Below, one piece after another: positions 22,340-31,581 of a stretch of DNA of 64,000 bases. The stretch lies in assembly GCA_029641185.1 (NCBI GenBank), contig JAPWGK010000013.1:806001-870000 (forward strand), in the 5' to 3' direction. Origin of the DNA: Pseudofabraea citricarpa. Taxonomy: Eukaryota; Ascomycota; Leotiomycetes; Helotiales; Dermateaceae. A program made the translations under genes and the position numbers. The notes under the pieces are model-generated. The model searched no databases. It had not been told where the DNA came from and was given only the letters and a program-made list of their open reading frames with translations. How positions within the stretch are numbered: the stretch's first letter is position 1; each line of letters begins with the position of its first letter.

Positions 22340-23246
22340 ATGGCATCTAACCTCGAGGCTTCAAAGGACCAGCCGAAAGTCAAGCTTTACTGGTACGCAC
22401 CGCAGCGTCACAACCGAATCTCCAATTAGTGGAGGGGCTTATCCGTCTGACGTGCATTAACAGGCTCGAGAAATCACGATCGCAGCGAATCCTGTGGCTG
22501 CTGGAAGAATTGCACGTCCCGTACGAGTTGGAGGTCTTCCATCGCGACCCAAAGACGCAGCTAGCACCACCTGAACTGAAAGAGGTTCATGCTCTTGGGA
22601 AATCGCCCGTTATCTCGATTACAGCCCTCGGCGCCGAGAAGCCTGTGGTCATTGCGGAGAGCGCTTTCATTATCGAATACTTGTTGGATCACTACGCCAA
22701 TGGAAGCACCCTCCTCCCAAAGAGATACAGGGAGGGCCAGGAAGGAAAGGTTGGCGGCGAGACGGAGACCTGGTTGAGGTTTAAATATTTCTTGAACTAT
22801 GCTGAGGGCAGTCTTATGCCTCTTCTGCTGACCAGCCTTCTTGCGGGCCGTGAGTACACTCTGTCTATCTGTAAGGTTCCACTAACTCTCTCCAAGGAAT
22901 CAAGAACTCGGCTGTTCCATTCTTCATCAAGCCAATTACCTCTGGTGTTGCTGGCAAGATCACAACCGGTTATCTCGACCCAAACTATCTATCCCACTTT
23001 ACCTTTTTGGAATCTCAGATCGCATCTTCGCCTGAGAATGGCCAGTATCTGTGCGGGCCAAACCTGACGGGAGCTGATATCTTGATGAGCTTCCCACTCA
23101 TTGCCGCGAAGGACAGAGCTGGTTTGAGCAAGGACAAATATCCAAAGCTGACCGCTTATGCCGAGCGATTAGAGAACGAGCCTGGTTATAAGAAGGCTGT
23201 CGAGAAGATCATTGAGATAGACGGCAAGTTCGAAGCTATGGTCTAA
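22340..23246 (+). CDS. Glutathione S-transferase, Gtt1-like
   Basis: Exons 22340-22392, 22464-22849 and 22897-23246, 262 residues. The thioredoxin-like N-terminal domain begins KVKLYWLEKSRSQRILWLLE with the first splice site inside the Trp codon. The cis-Pro loop is HALGKSPVI and the GSH-binding ESAFIIEYL follows. The C-terminal all-helical domain includes NLTGADILMSFPLI, the usual N-capping box region. The LEKSRSQRILWLLEEL pattern resembles yeast Gtt1 and related fungal transferases that lack a classical Tyr nucleophile. The role is conjugation or peroxidase-type detoxification with glutathione. No obvious signal peptide. Introns are 71 and 47 bp, all junctions phase-correct. Confidence 0.9.
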
Positions 23247-24151
23247 ACCTCTCCAGGGTCCTTTTACGAGAACGAAATGTCGCGCGGTCCTAGATGCGGA
23301 AATATGCCATTATAGATTTCTGAATAACTCTTATACCGTAATGTTCAAAAAGAAAAATATCAAGATCTTTCCTCGAAACATTCCTGCTCCCAATTTTTCT
23401 TGTCGGAAGCCTGTTCATGGCCACCTCTCTATAGATCTCGGCCACGTTATACGTTAGTATCGCACATAAGCTTAACCATTTATTTTATTTACCAAGACGT
23501 TCATTTCGGTACTATCCACCAACCATTCACGAATTAATTAATAATGATAAAAATATGGTTCGGACAATCTTAAAACCAAACACGGCCGAATATTCGAAAC
23601 TCAAACCAAGGCGAGGCAAGGCAATGTGATGCGGAGAAATTTATTCTCCAATTAATCTGTGAGGCTAGAATCTAAGATGAAGAAGTGCTGGCCTATGAAG
23701 ATGAGAGTATTCACTCTTATTTTTTATGATCAATTGCGCGGTCTTGGCCGAACACAGACCATGGACAAGCAAAGGGGGACAAATTCGAGCTCTGTGAATT
23801 TTATCGGCTCGAGAAACGCAACCTTCGTTGGGAAGCTACTAGACTCTTCACTAGTGCATCGAGAACTACATGAAAAGAAATGGAAATCAAACACCAAAGG
23901 ACCCATGGAAGCTCGGATATAAGCTGGTTGTTTGTCTAGGATTCCCGTCGTTATTCAGAAGCGGAATCAGGAGGGTGATGGATACAAGTTAAGCGACAAG
24001 GATACGATTCGGTCTTCAACAAGATCCTTGGTAATGCGATATTATATACTGAGTACAAGTGCTTGACTATTACTTGAATGATGTTCATAACAATCAACTT
24101 CTATCATTATCATATATAACCGCCATCGTCTAGAACCACGCTTCTAAATCG
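23247..24151. other. Intergenic, nothing recognised
   Basis: 3' flanks of two convergent genes. No supported open frame or repeat structure seen. Confidence 0.5.
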
Positions 24152-25212
24152 TCAAACGCCTGGCATTCCAATGACGGATCTAAGAGCTGGTACAGCTCGA
24201 GGTAAAAAGTACACGACAAAGACGCCGCTGAATGCGACCAGTAATCCTGTGAGCTGCATCAAATTAGTCTGGTGCATATTGGATATCCAAGGACAAAACT
24301 TACCTTCTCAAACCATGTATGGAAATATGCAGCTGTCATCAACAGCATCCACCAACTCAGCAGAGCAACCCCGAGAACAGATTTGACTCCAAGATTCCAC
24401 TGCCCAACATAATCAGCGGCAGAATCACTTCCCGGTTGAGTTTCCACCTCTGCACTTTTTACAGCACCGTCGGCCATGTAGATTGTCCTTTCTTCCCGTG
24501 CACTTGCAGATCTCAAGACAACATGCAGGACCTCTTCGAAGAGGAACATGCTCCCGAGAACCAACAAAAAGACATGCCCACTTATATCGTGCCCGCCCTT
24601 CCACTGACCACCACCAGCCTTGCAAGCAAAACTAGTAACAAGTTGTTTTCCAGGATCCAAGTCCACTCTGCCTGCTTCTGCGTCCCTCTGCAGCTCACAT
24701 GCACCTCCCGTGATTCTGAACCCGCGATCAATAATGGCAGGACCGAAGAACCACTGTGTAATGAATATCCACCACGTAGTAACGAGTGCCCATCTCAATG
24801 CGCCGCGTAGCCTCCTCGGGGTCAAGACCAAAGACCGTGGCGGCCCTGTCGAGGGATGCGTGAACAGGAAGAAGAAAAAGCTAGCAGTGACCCATGCCCA
24901 TCCTTGCTTGACAAATAGCTGATTGAAGATGTTGCTCTTCTTTGCGAAGTACGACGGAGCTGTGTTCACAACGTGGGCTTGGGTGGTGGCGTTGTAGGGC
25001 GCAGCGCGCGCAGCTGGATCGATGAAGGAGAACAAGGACCCGACTACGAGAGTCGCAGGGTAGACAGCAAGAAGCAAAGTCTCGAGCGAGGTCGGGAGGT
25101 ACGGGGATTTGCGCGTCGTCATCTTCGAGGATGGTCTGTCTGCTTGCGTGGGCGTCATGGGAGCAGATGGTTTTTGTAGCCGCGAGCGAGGCGTGGCAGA
25201 TGGCGAATCCAT
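24152..25212 (-). CDS. scs3: FIT-family (Scs3/FITM2-like) lipid-droplet/ER protein
   Basis: Exons 25212-24304 and 24253-24152 on the minus strand, 50-bp intron, 336 residues. Several hydrophobic helices are present. The two family marks are the first His in GHDISGHVFLLVLGS (near residue 210) and the second His in LMTAAYFHTWFEK just before the splice site, which together form the presumed phosphatase-like active site of fat storage-inducing transmembrane proteins. The spliced tail adds LTGLLVAFSGVFVVYFLPR, a final membrane helix, and ends GMPGV. Family role: acyl-CoA diphosphatase in the ER membrane, linked to lipid-droplet formation and phospholipid balance (Scs3, Yft2 in yeast). The first 45 residues are a hydrophilic Ser/Pro/Thr-rich cytosolic extension. 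Confidence 0.9.
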
Positions 25213-25553
25213 TTGCTGCTGCTAGAACATTTAGCAGTGGAAGGCTCTGGAATGACTGGAGTTGCAGATGCTTCTGAGCAGGCAGCCCAATGATGTGGAG
25301 GACAGATTGAAGCTCCTGCGCTGGACGAACAAAGAAAATAGTCAAGAAATCGCTGGCTATGACGTCCGCCTTTTGAGTTCTACTGTGCAACGGAACAAAC
25401 GAGCCCCGGCCCAGCTGGAGGATCAATACAGGCTGATCTACCTCGGACCTTCAGTGAAGGTTTCACGACCACGACTGCTGGTTCGGAGGCCAGCTGAAGT
25501 TACTATCACATCGCAGGCACATCGTTTCCTCATCGTTATCCATTCGCGCCATC
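25213..25553. promoter_or_regulatory. Shared divergent promoter, FIT and EXPERA genes
   Basis: 341 bp lie between the two start codons of the FIT-family gene (minus) and the EXPERA-domain gene (plus), so both promoters must fit here. No clear TATA box seen. Confidence 0.5.
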
Positions 25554-26373
25554 ATGGTCTCCACACGTAGCAAGAAGGATTTCTCAGAGCCGGACTCTAC
25601 TCCGACTAAGATAGCTCCGTCGGGAGCGCGAACATGGTCGCATACACCTTCGAACCTCACCCTCATCTGGCTCTTCATTGCCATACCTCTTGTTACATGG
25701 GATGCGGGATATGTATTGCTGCGACCATATAGCATGCCGGGAGGGTCTCTGCACTGGCCGATCTGGGCCCCATACGAGCTTTACGGAAAGGTCGATTATA
25801 TATACGGATGGAAGGCATACAATGAGAAGAACGGATTTACCGGAGCTCAGACTGCTCTGAATGTAGTGGAGACTTCGATGTATATCTACTATCTCTATGT
25901 TTTATACGTGTATGGAAAGCCATCTGCAGCTCCTGGGCGTGGTGCCCCAACGCCTGCCAAGGTGGGGTTCCTCGGCGAGCAGAGGTCATTGAATGGTCGT
26001 ACAGGAGCCGTGGCTGTCTTGGTTGCTTTCAGTGCCGCCGTGATGACTCTTAGCAAGACGGTCCTTTACTGTAAGTGTGGGCGTGAAGGGTGATAAACCC
26101 CGAGCTGATAATCTTCAGGGTTGAATGAGTACTACAGCGGCTTCGAGAACATCGGCCACAACAAGATTGTTGATTTGATTCCTCTCTGGATCATTCCCAA
26201 GTAAGTTGAAGCTCAAGTAAATGATCTTCACTGCTGACTTTCAAAGTGGTGCTTGGCTTATCTTGCCGTCCTACATGATCTATGTTTGTGGTAGTGAGAT
26301 TCTGGAAGGCTTGGTGACTGCCAGTGGTGGGAAAGCCACAACTACTGATGATTCGTTTGCCAAGAGCAAATAG
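25554..26373 (+). CDS. EXPERA (emopamil-binding-like) domain membrane protein
   Basis: Exons 25554-26070, 26119-26200 and 26247-26373, 241 residues; introns of 48 and 46 bp with GTAAGT donors. The hydrophobic core starts NLTLIWLFIAIPLVTWDAGY, followed by PGGSLHWPIW, a KVDYIYGWKAYNEKNG loop and the helix ALNVVETSMYIYYLYVLYVYG. After the first splice come WLNEYYSGFENIGHN and IPLWIIPNGAWLILPSY. The order of four membrane helices and the acidic and aromatic residues fit the EXPERA family (sterol isomerase EBP, TM6SF2, sigma-2 receptor). In fungi such proteins are mostly unstudied; no isomerase activity is claimed. It ends with a short hydrophilic tail (FAKSK). Confidence 0.75.
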
Positions 26374-27008
26374 ACAGAACCAGCTGGGTGGATGTTTGAT
26401 ATCGAGTGTAATAGAAGATTGTAGAGTAGTGTTAGTATTAGCTGATTGAAGACGGTGTAAAATGGATGACGTGGACTTGGAAGATATGTACTGTAATTCA
26501 TGGATATAATGATATTGCTTTATGTTTGTTTGATTAGCTTCATTCTCTTGCGGTATTAAAGAGTCACTAGATGGTATCTAGATTAAATCCTTTACTATTA
26601 TAAACATTGGCATTTGATGTTTAGTAATTGTTGCTGCTTATTATCAGTGTTCACACAACGTTGAGTGATAAAAGGAGTAGGAGAAAGAAGGGTTTATATT
26701 AATACTAATCACCTTTTAAAGGAGGATTCATTGAGTGCTATGGCAGAGAATTAATTAGAAGCCAGGTTTAGTACAGCTGGTTTTCCATGGCATTTATTCT
26801 TAGAATGAAGGCTGTTCTATTTATTTTCGTACTCTTCCAGGACAAACCCAGGAGATAGATGTTCCTCCCGCTGTCTCGTAGCTCGTTTACCGGCCACTAG
26901 ATCCGAACAAGCCGAATCTTGATAGAATCTTAACCCCGCACCTACAAAACACAATATATATGTAAATAACCAACTCGTCCCCAACAAACAGCTCAATGAG
27001 CTCACTTG
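26374..27008. other. Intergenic, AT-rich
   Basis: No gene recognised between the EXPERA-domain gene and the tRNA-like gene. AT-rich with a few short TA-rich blocks. Confidence 0.5.
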
Positions 27009-27213
27009 GCCGGAATGGCGCAGTGGTAACGCGGTTAGTAACCTTGAATCAATTCAATTGATCAACTCACTAATTCCTCTCAGTCGCACTTGTAATAAGT
27101 TGTGTACACCACTCTTAGCAGTAAATGCGAAGGTAATTCATTCCATCCAAGTACCAACAAGTTCACTGAACTAACAAATCATCAGATCCCTAGTTCAATT
27201 CTGGGTTTCGGCA
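27009..27213 (+). tRNA. tRNA-like gene with a long interruption, isotype unresolved
   Basis: The 5' part GCCGGAA at 27009-27015 pairs with TTTCGGC at 27206-27212 (seven pairs, one G-T), followed by discriminator A at 27213. A D-arm/A-box block follows the 5' strand (TGGCGCAGTGGTAACGCG). A perfect T-arm/B-box lies at 27189-27205 (CCTAG, TTCAATT, CTGGG). T-runs at 27220-27225 and 27230-27236 would end Pol III transcription. Between the A and B boxes lies an insert of roughly 100-130 bp, far longer than usual tRNA introns. GTTAG (27034-27038) can pair with CTAAC near 27171, which would leave a 13-base variable region as in a class II tRNA, but then the invariant U33 is missing. The anticodon cannot be fixed by eye; a pseudogene is possible. 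Confidence 0.55.
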
Positions 27214-29421
27214 ACCATCTTTTTTGCAGTTTTTTTCTACTGTGGGTGGTAAGGTGGTAATTAAGCGAATTGTACCCCACGTGGCTGTCGATTGAATGAT
27301 ATGCTCGCTGCTAGGGAGAACTCAGTAGTTGGGCGGGATTCTTTTTTATCCGTTCGATATGTTAAAAGACGAAATTGTTACTGTAGTACTATGGGTTTTC
27401 TCTTCATCATCCAAGCATACTTCTGCTCGTTGTGGCTGCAGTGCTAATCCCATGGAAGAAAGAAGTCCCTTAGACAAGCAAGTTGATGATAAACATAACA
27501 TTTATTCCTTGATCACAAGGCATTCAGCATAAGCATGCACATCTTCACCAGTTAATACAGAAATCAAAATGCGAGAAACCAGATTTACTTTTTTTCTCTC
27601 ACTAGCCAAAGTGTATCACCCTCCATTCATCTTGCTTGATGATTTATTAGATGAGTGTTACCATGAAAGGATTTACGTTGTTGCATGAGATAGATAGCTT
27701 GGTGCTATGAATAAGCAAGCACGTCCAAGAAACCGTAATCACATCAAACGCATCCAGAGGCAGGCTTGCTGGCATAGATGCATCTAGAAGCCTCCCGCCG
27801 AGCCAGCGGAGATTTCGAATACAAGTAAAGAAAAGAAGCAAATTCAAGCTTCCCAACGGCGACCACAGAGAAAATGCTACGATGTTAGCATTCCGACATG
27901 TCGCCTTCGGGGCTGGACTCGATGATGTCAAAAGTGCAATCTCCCCCGGATCGTCAACACGAGCAGCGACCAAGCCTGAAAAGGAGATCCAATTGTCTCA
28001 GAATGGGACGATGGGAAAGAGTGGTACTGTAGAGGAGAATCAATAGACACAAAAGGTTCTTCGGACCGAGAGATTAGCAGGTCTCATCTCACGTATCGGG
28101 ACACCATTTGTCGAATTCACGAGGTCCAGATATTACTCTATGAGACTTTCCCACAGTCCATGCTACGTTGGATTGCTGTTGATCTGACGGGCCGGACAGA
28201 AATAGAAAAGCCCTCTCGTGTCGTGTAGGGTAACGGTGTTGTAGTAGTGGTAGCTTGTGCGACTCGGCATCATCTCCTGTTGCCAATTCTCCTAGGCGAG
28301 GTAATCGAGATTGGGATGAACACAGAACACACCGCTAACTGCAAAGACAAGCGGGCTCGCGAACATTCTAGGGCTGCTGTGAGACGGGGCGGGAAAAGAA
28401 GGTTGTGGCTCGTTCTGGAAGGCTGTGCTCAGTGTGCTGGCTCAAGAGGCTGAAGTGCATGTAACCGCCGTGCTAACAGAGTAGAATACTAGAATGGTGA
28501 TGTTCTCGTGCTGTTGGCTCACCGTCGACCAGCATGAGGTCATCTCACGTATTCATTTATTTTTCTCATGAGTAACGTGCATCTTCTCCGCTTTCACTGG
28601 GCGCGATCGCTGGCCGGGTGTTCTCTCTTGGCCCTGAAAGTTTCAGGGGAAGGTGGGGATTTTAGCGATTGTTTGGGCGGTGATAGGGCAACTCTCACGG
28701 TACCTGCATGGGCGTCTGTCGCCTGGCGGCCACTGAAGTGACTGAAGGCACTGAACATTGACCAGCCAAGAGCACGGCTTTGCTTCGGCGGCGAACCCTT
28801 CGATCTTCAGGGGACGCCTGAACATTCGAAACGGCTTCATGTGGGCAACTGTGGCTCTGGTGGCAGTTGATAGGCAGCTTGCTTGTATGTTTCAATCGCC
28901 ATCCCAATCTTTCCAATCCTCTGCCCGCCGCCCGCTGGGATGAACCCCCCCCTTTCGCTGTGTTTCCAGTCATCCTGTAGGCTGTCCGCGCCTGAAGTCA
29001 AGGCCTTCCTCCATCCTGTGTGCTCCTCAGTGCTGCAGATCTTGTAAATGCGCCGTCGATGCGGTTGGAAATGAAGTACTGTGTATCCAGATCTCCATCC
29101 TGAGTGGCTTTGGAGTCCGGCAAGGATCCAGGAGCCCTTGTCCCGTGATGGTCATGGGTTTGCTCGTGGCCCTGTCGAGTCGTGAATCAACCCCCATTTA
29201 ATCTCCCCAGGTCTTTATATGCGACTGCTCCCACTCAACATCGACTTCTTTTTCCTCAGCCTAACAGCCCTCTTTCAACCTCATCCCAAGCACTTGCAAA
29301 CCTTGACTTCGGTCGTCCATTCTTTAAAGAATCAATCAGTCTTTCACGAACCGCTCTTCAGCAACCCATCTTCCCAACTTCAACCCTTTTTCACCAACCC
29401 GAAAAACCTCAATCCATCAAG
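27214..29421. other. Intergenic; Pol III terminator runs then unassigned DNA
   Basis: T6 and T7 runs directly follow the tRNA-like gene. The remaining 2 kb has open frames on both strands without family likeness or splice logic. The last 200 bp before 29422 is a pyrimidine-rich promoter/leader with TTTATA at 29214-29219. Confidence 0.5.
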
Positions 29422-30056
29422 ATGCGTTTCTCCATCGTCGCCGTTTCCATGCTTGCCAGCGCCGTCGTGGCTGATCAGACCGTCTACGCCACCGAGTTGG
29501 TCACCATCACCTCGTGCGCCGCAACTGTCACCAACTGTAAGCTCGTTAGATCGAATGCCATGCAACTTTATACTGACTTTCCAAAGGCCCATCCCGCAGC
29601 ACCGTCACCTCCTTGACCAGCTACCCAGTCGTCACCAGCGCCCCAACCCCAGAGAGCGTCACCTCTGCTTCTCCAGAGACCACTGAGGTCGCCGTTCCCA
29701 CCACCTCGGTCTACACCAACGCTACCAGTATCGCCATCAAGGCTTCTTCCAGCGCTCCAGTCAAGGTCTCATCCACCGAGGTCTCCCCACAGGGCACTGC
29801 TTCGTCCTACAGCGTCATCACCATCTCCACCTGCATCCCAACTGTCATCTACTCAACCGTCCCAGTTGCCGCACCATCCACCTCCTCAGTTGTCGCCCCA
29901 GTTCCATCTTCCATCCCAACCCCATCATCTGGAAACGGAACCACCCCAGCTGTCCCAACTTCCCCAGCCGCCACCTTCACTGGTGCCGCATCCACCCTCT
30001 CAGGCTCGTTCGCCGTCGCTGCTGCCGGTGGTCTTGCTGCTTTCCTCTTCGCATAA
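29422..30056 (+). CDS. GPI-anchored Ser/Thr-rich cell-surface protein
   Basis: Exons 29422-29536 and 29587-30056, 194 residues, 50-bp intron with a GTAAGC donor. Layout: signal peptide MRFSIVAVSMLASAVVA, a short Cys-bearing head (TITSCAATVTNC), a long Ser/Thr/Pro/Val-rich stalk expected to be O-glycosylated, a YSVITISTCIPTVIYSTVP block near residue 125, and a hydrophobic C-terminal tail (SFAVAAAGGLAAFLFA) preceded by small residues suited to a GPI omega site. This is a common plan for small fungal wall or plasma-membrane surface proteins of unknown exact role. An earlier in-frame reading would remove the signal peptide from the N-terminus, so the start at 29422 is preferred. A strong C/T-rich leader suggests good expression. 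Confidence 0.8.
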
Positions 30057-31581
30057 GTCATCGAAAGTGTTCGGTGTTGAGGCCCGAGACGAGCAACGGC
30101 TTTTACGATAAAATCAAAAGGATCGGAGTTCACTTTACTGGAAAGATCTGGATGCAATCCGCAACAGGTTCTTCGACAGTATCTCTTTCTTGTAATTTCT
30201 TAATTCTGGCATGGCTTGGTAATGGACACAGCATGGCATTCTGGGGTGGAGTAATGTGAATTTAGCATCTCGTCAAGCATTGAAGAGGTCGATCCTCCTA
30301 GCTTGGTCGCTTAGTCTCTAGAGGTCGTCCGAATAAACTTCTGATCAACACTTGTCTGTCTATTTGATTCTCGTGAACTGCGTCTGACTTCGTTGCCAAC
30401 ATGTCGATAAATCATGTGCTCTTCTCGTACCACGTATTGCATGCTTCCCCGGATCTGCCAGCAAGACCCTGTACAGGGCTTGACAGGCTGCATGGATAGG
30501 AAATTAAGCTGCAATCGTTTACCGAGCTTCCCTGCTCCCAAGCTGTCACCTGTATTTATGAAACGTTCTAAAATGCTTCGGAGGAAGAGGCTGTGCTGGA
30601 CAATATCCTTTTGTGCCAGCAATTGGTCCTGGTTTACTCGAGAATAAATTACCCTTTTTGCTTGGCTGCTTTGAAGCTTGGACTGCTCGCTTTTGAGTGA
30701 GGTCAGAACTACCACGTGATGGATGAAGTGAAAGGAGATTCTGGTAAGGTTTGTATTCAAGACTTCTTGTTGGAGCTTGGTAGGTCTCCAGAGTTGCTTT
30801 TCTTCTTTTGTGCTTGTGTGTTATCCATTGCATGATCCTTGGGCCTCGAAAGCTCTGTCGTGGCCTTATCATGTGACCATACTCGATGCATCAGATCTGC
30901 TGGATTGCTGTCCAGACTCCAAAGAGTAATCCACTCGGATTCCACCTTCGGATCATGCGACCACGAGATGAACTCTCGTCTCTCTCTCATGCCCACAATC
31001 CGAGCATCCAAAACCTTGTTGAAGCCTCGAAAGTTGAAAGTGCAATCACAAGCCTACGAAGCAATTGCGTTATCACCCCCCAACAAGCCAAGCCCCCTGC
31101 ACATCGGCCAAGGCTCGGAGTTCATGATGTCGTTCAGCCTTGCCATGTCTTGACATTTTGTCTGCTTGAAACTACTTCAAGTAGCATCCCTCCAGACTCC
31201 GTTGTTGCTTTTTGCACCGTAGCTTTGCCATCATGCGTCGTGGACACATGGGAGATGACCATGCTCGTCATGGCACGTCGGTTCCTGGGAGCTTGACGTC
31301 AAAGCAGCCTCGCCCCTCGCTTCCTTGGCATGAACTGTATAGCCAGATATAGTGACAGCAAAACACCAGAACACGCAGCTGTGTGTTGAGCATTCCTCTG
31401 CAACATGACCATTCACATCCGGTAACACTGGGTCAACTTGGTGACTAAGGTAGGATCTCGTCCACGTCCTAGGCGGATCTCATTTCAATCTCCGCGCATC
31501 CGGTTCTTTTCTGCACAGCCTGCTAACCTATTACGAAGTACGACGTAGCAAAACATATCTTTACGCAAAGTTCGGAACACA
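30057..31581. other. Intergenic, nothing recognised
   Basis: 1.5 kb between the GPI-protein gene and the LCAT-like gene. Several 100-150 codon open frames overlap on both strands without homology cues and are taken as chance. Confidence 0.5.

Noticed and set aside
24319..25426. Long frames antisense to and beside the FIT gene
   Set aside because: Shadows of the FIT coding strand; they have no membrane or family pattern of their own.
30311..31296. Five overlapping frames upstream of the LCAT-like gene
   Set aside because: Present on both strands with similar length; no motifs, Trp/Cys-heavy wording typical of non-coding DNA.
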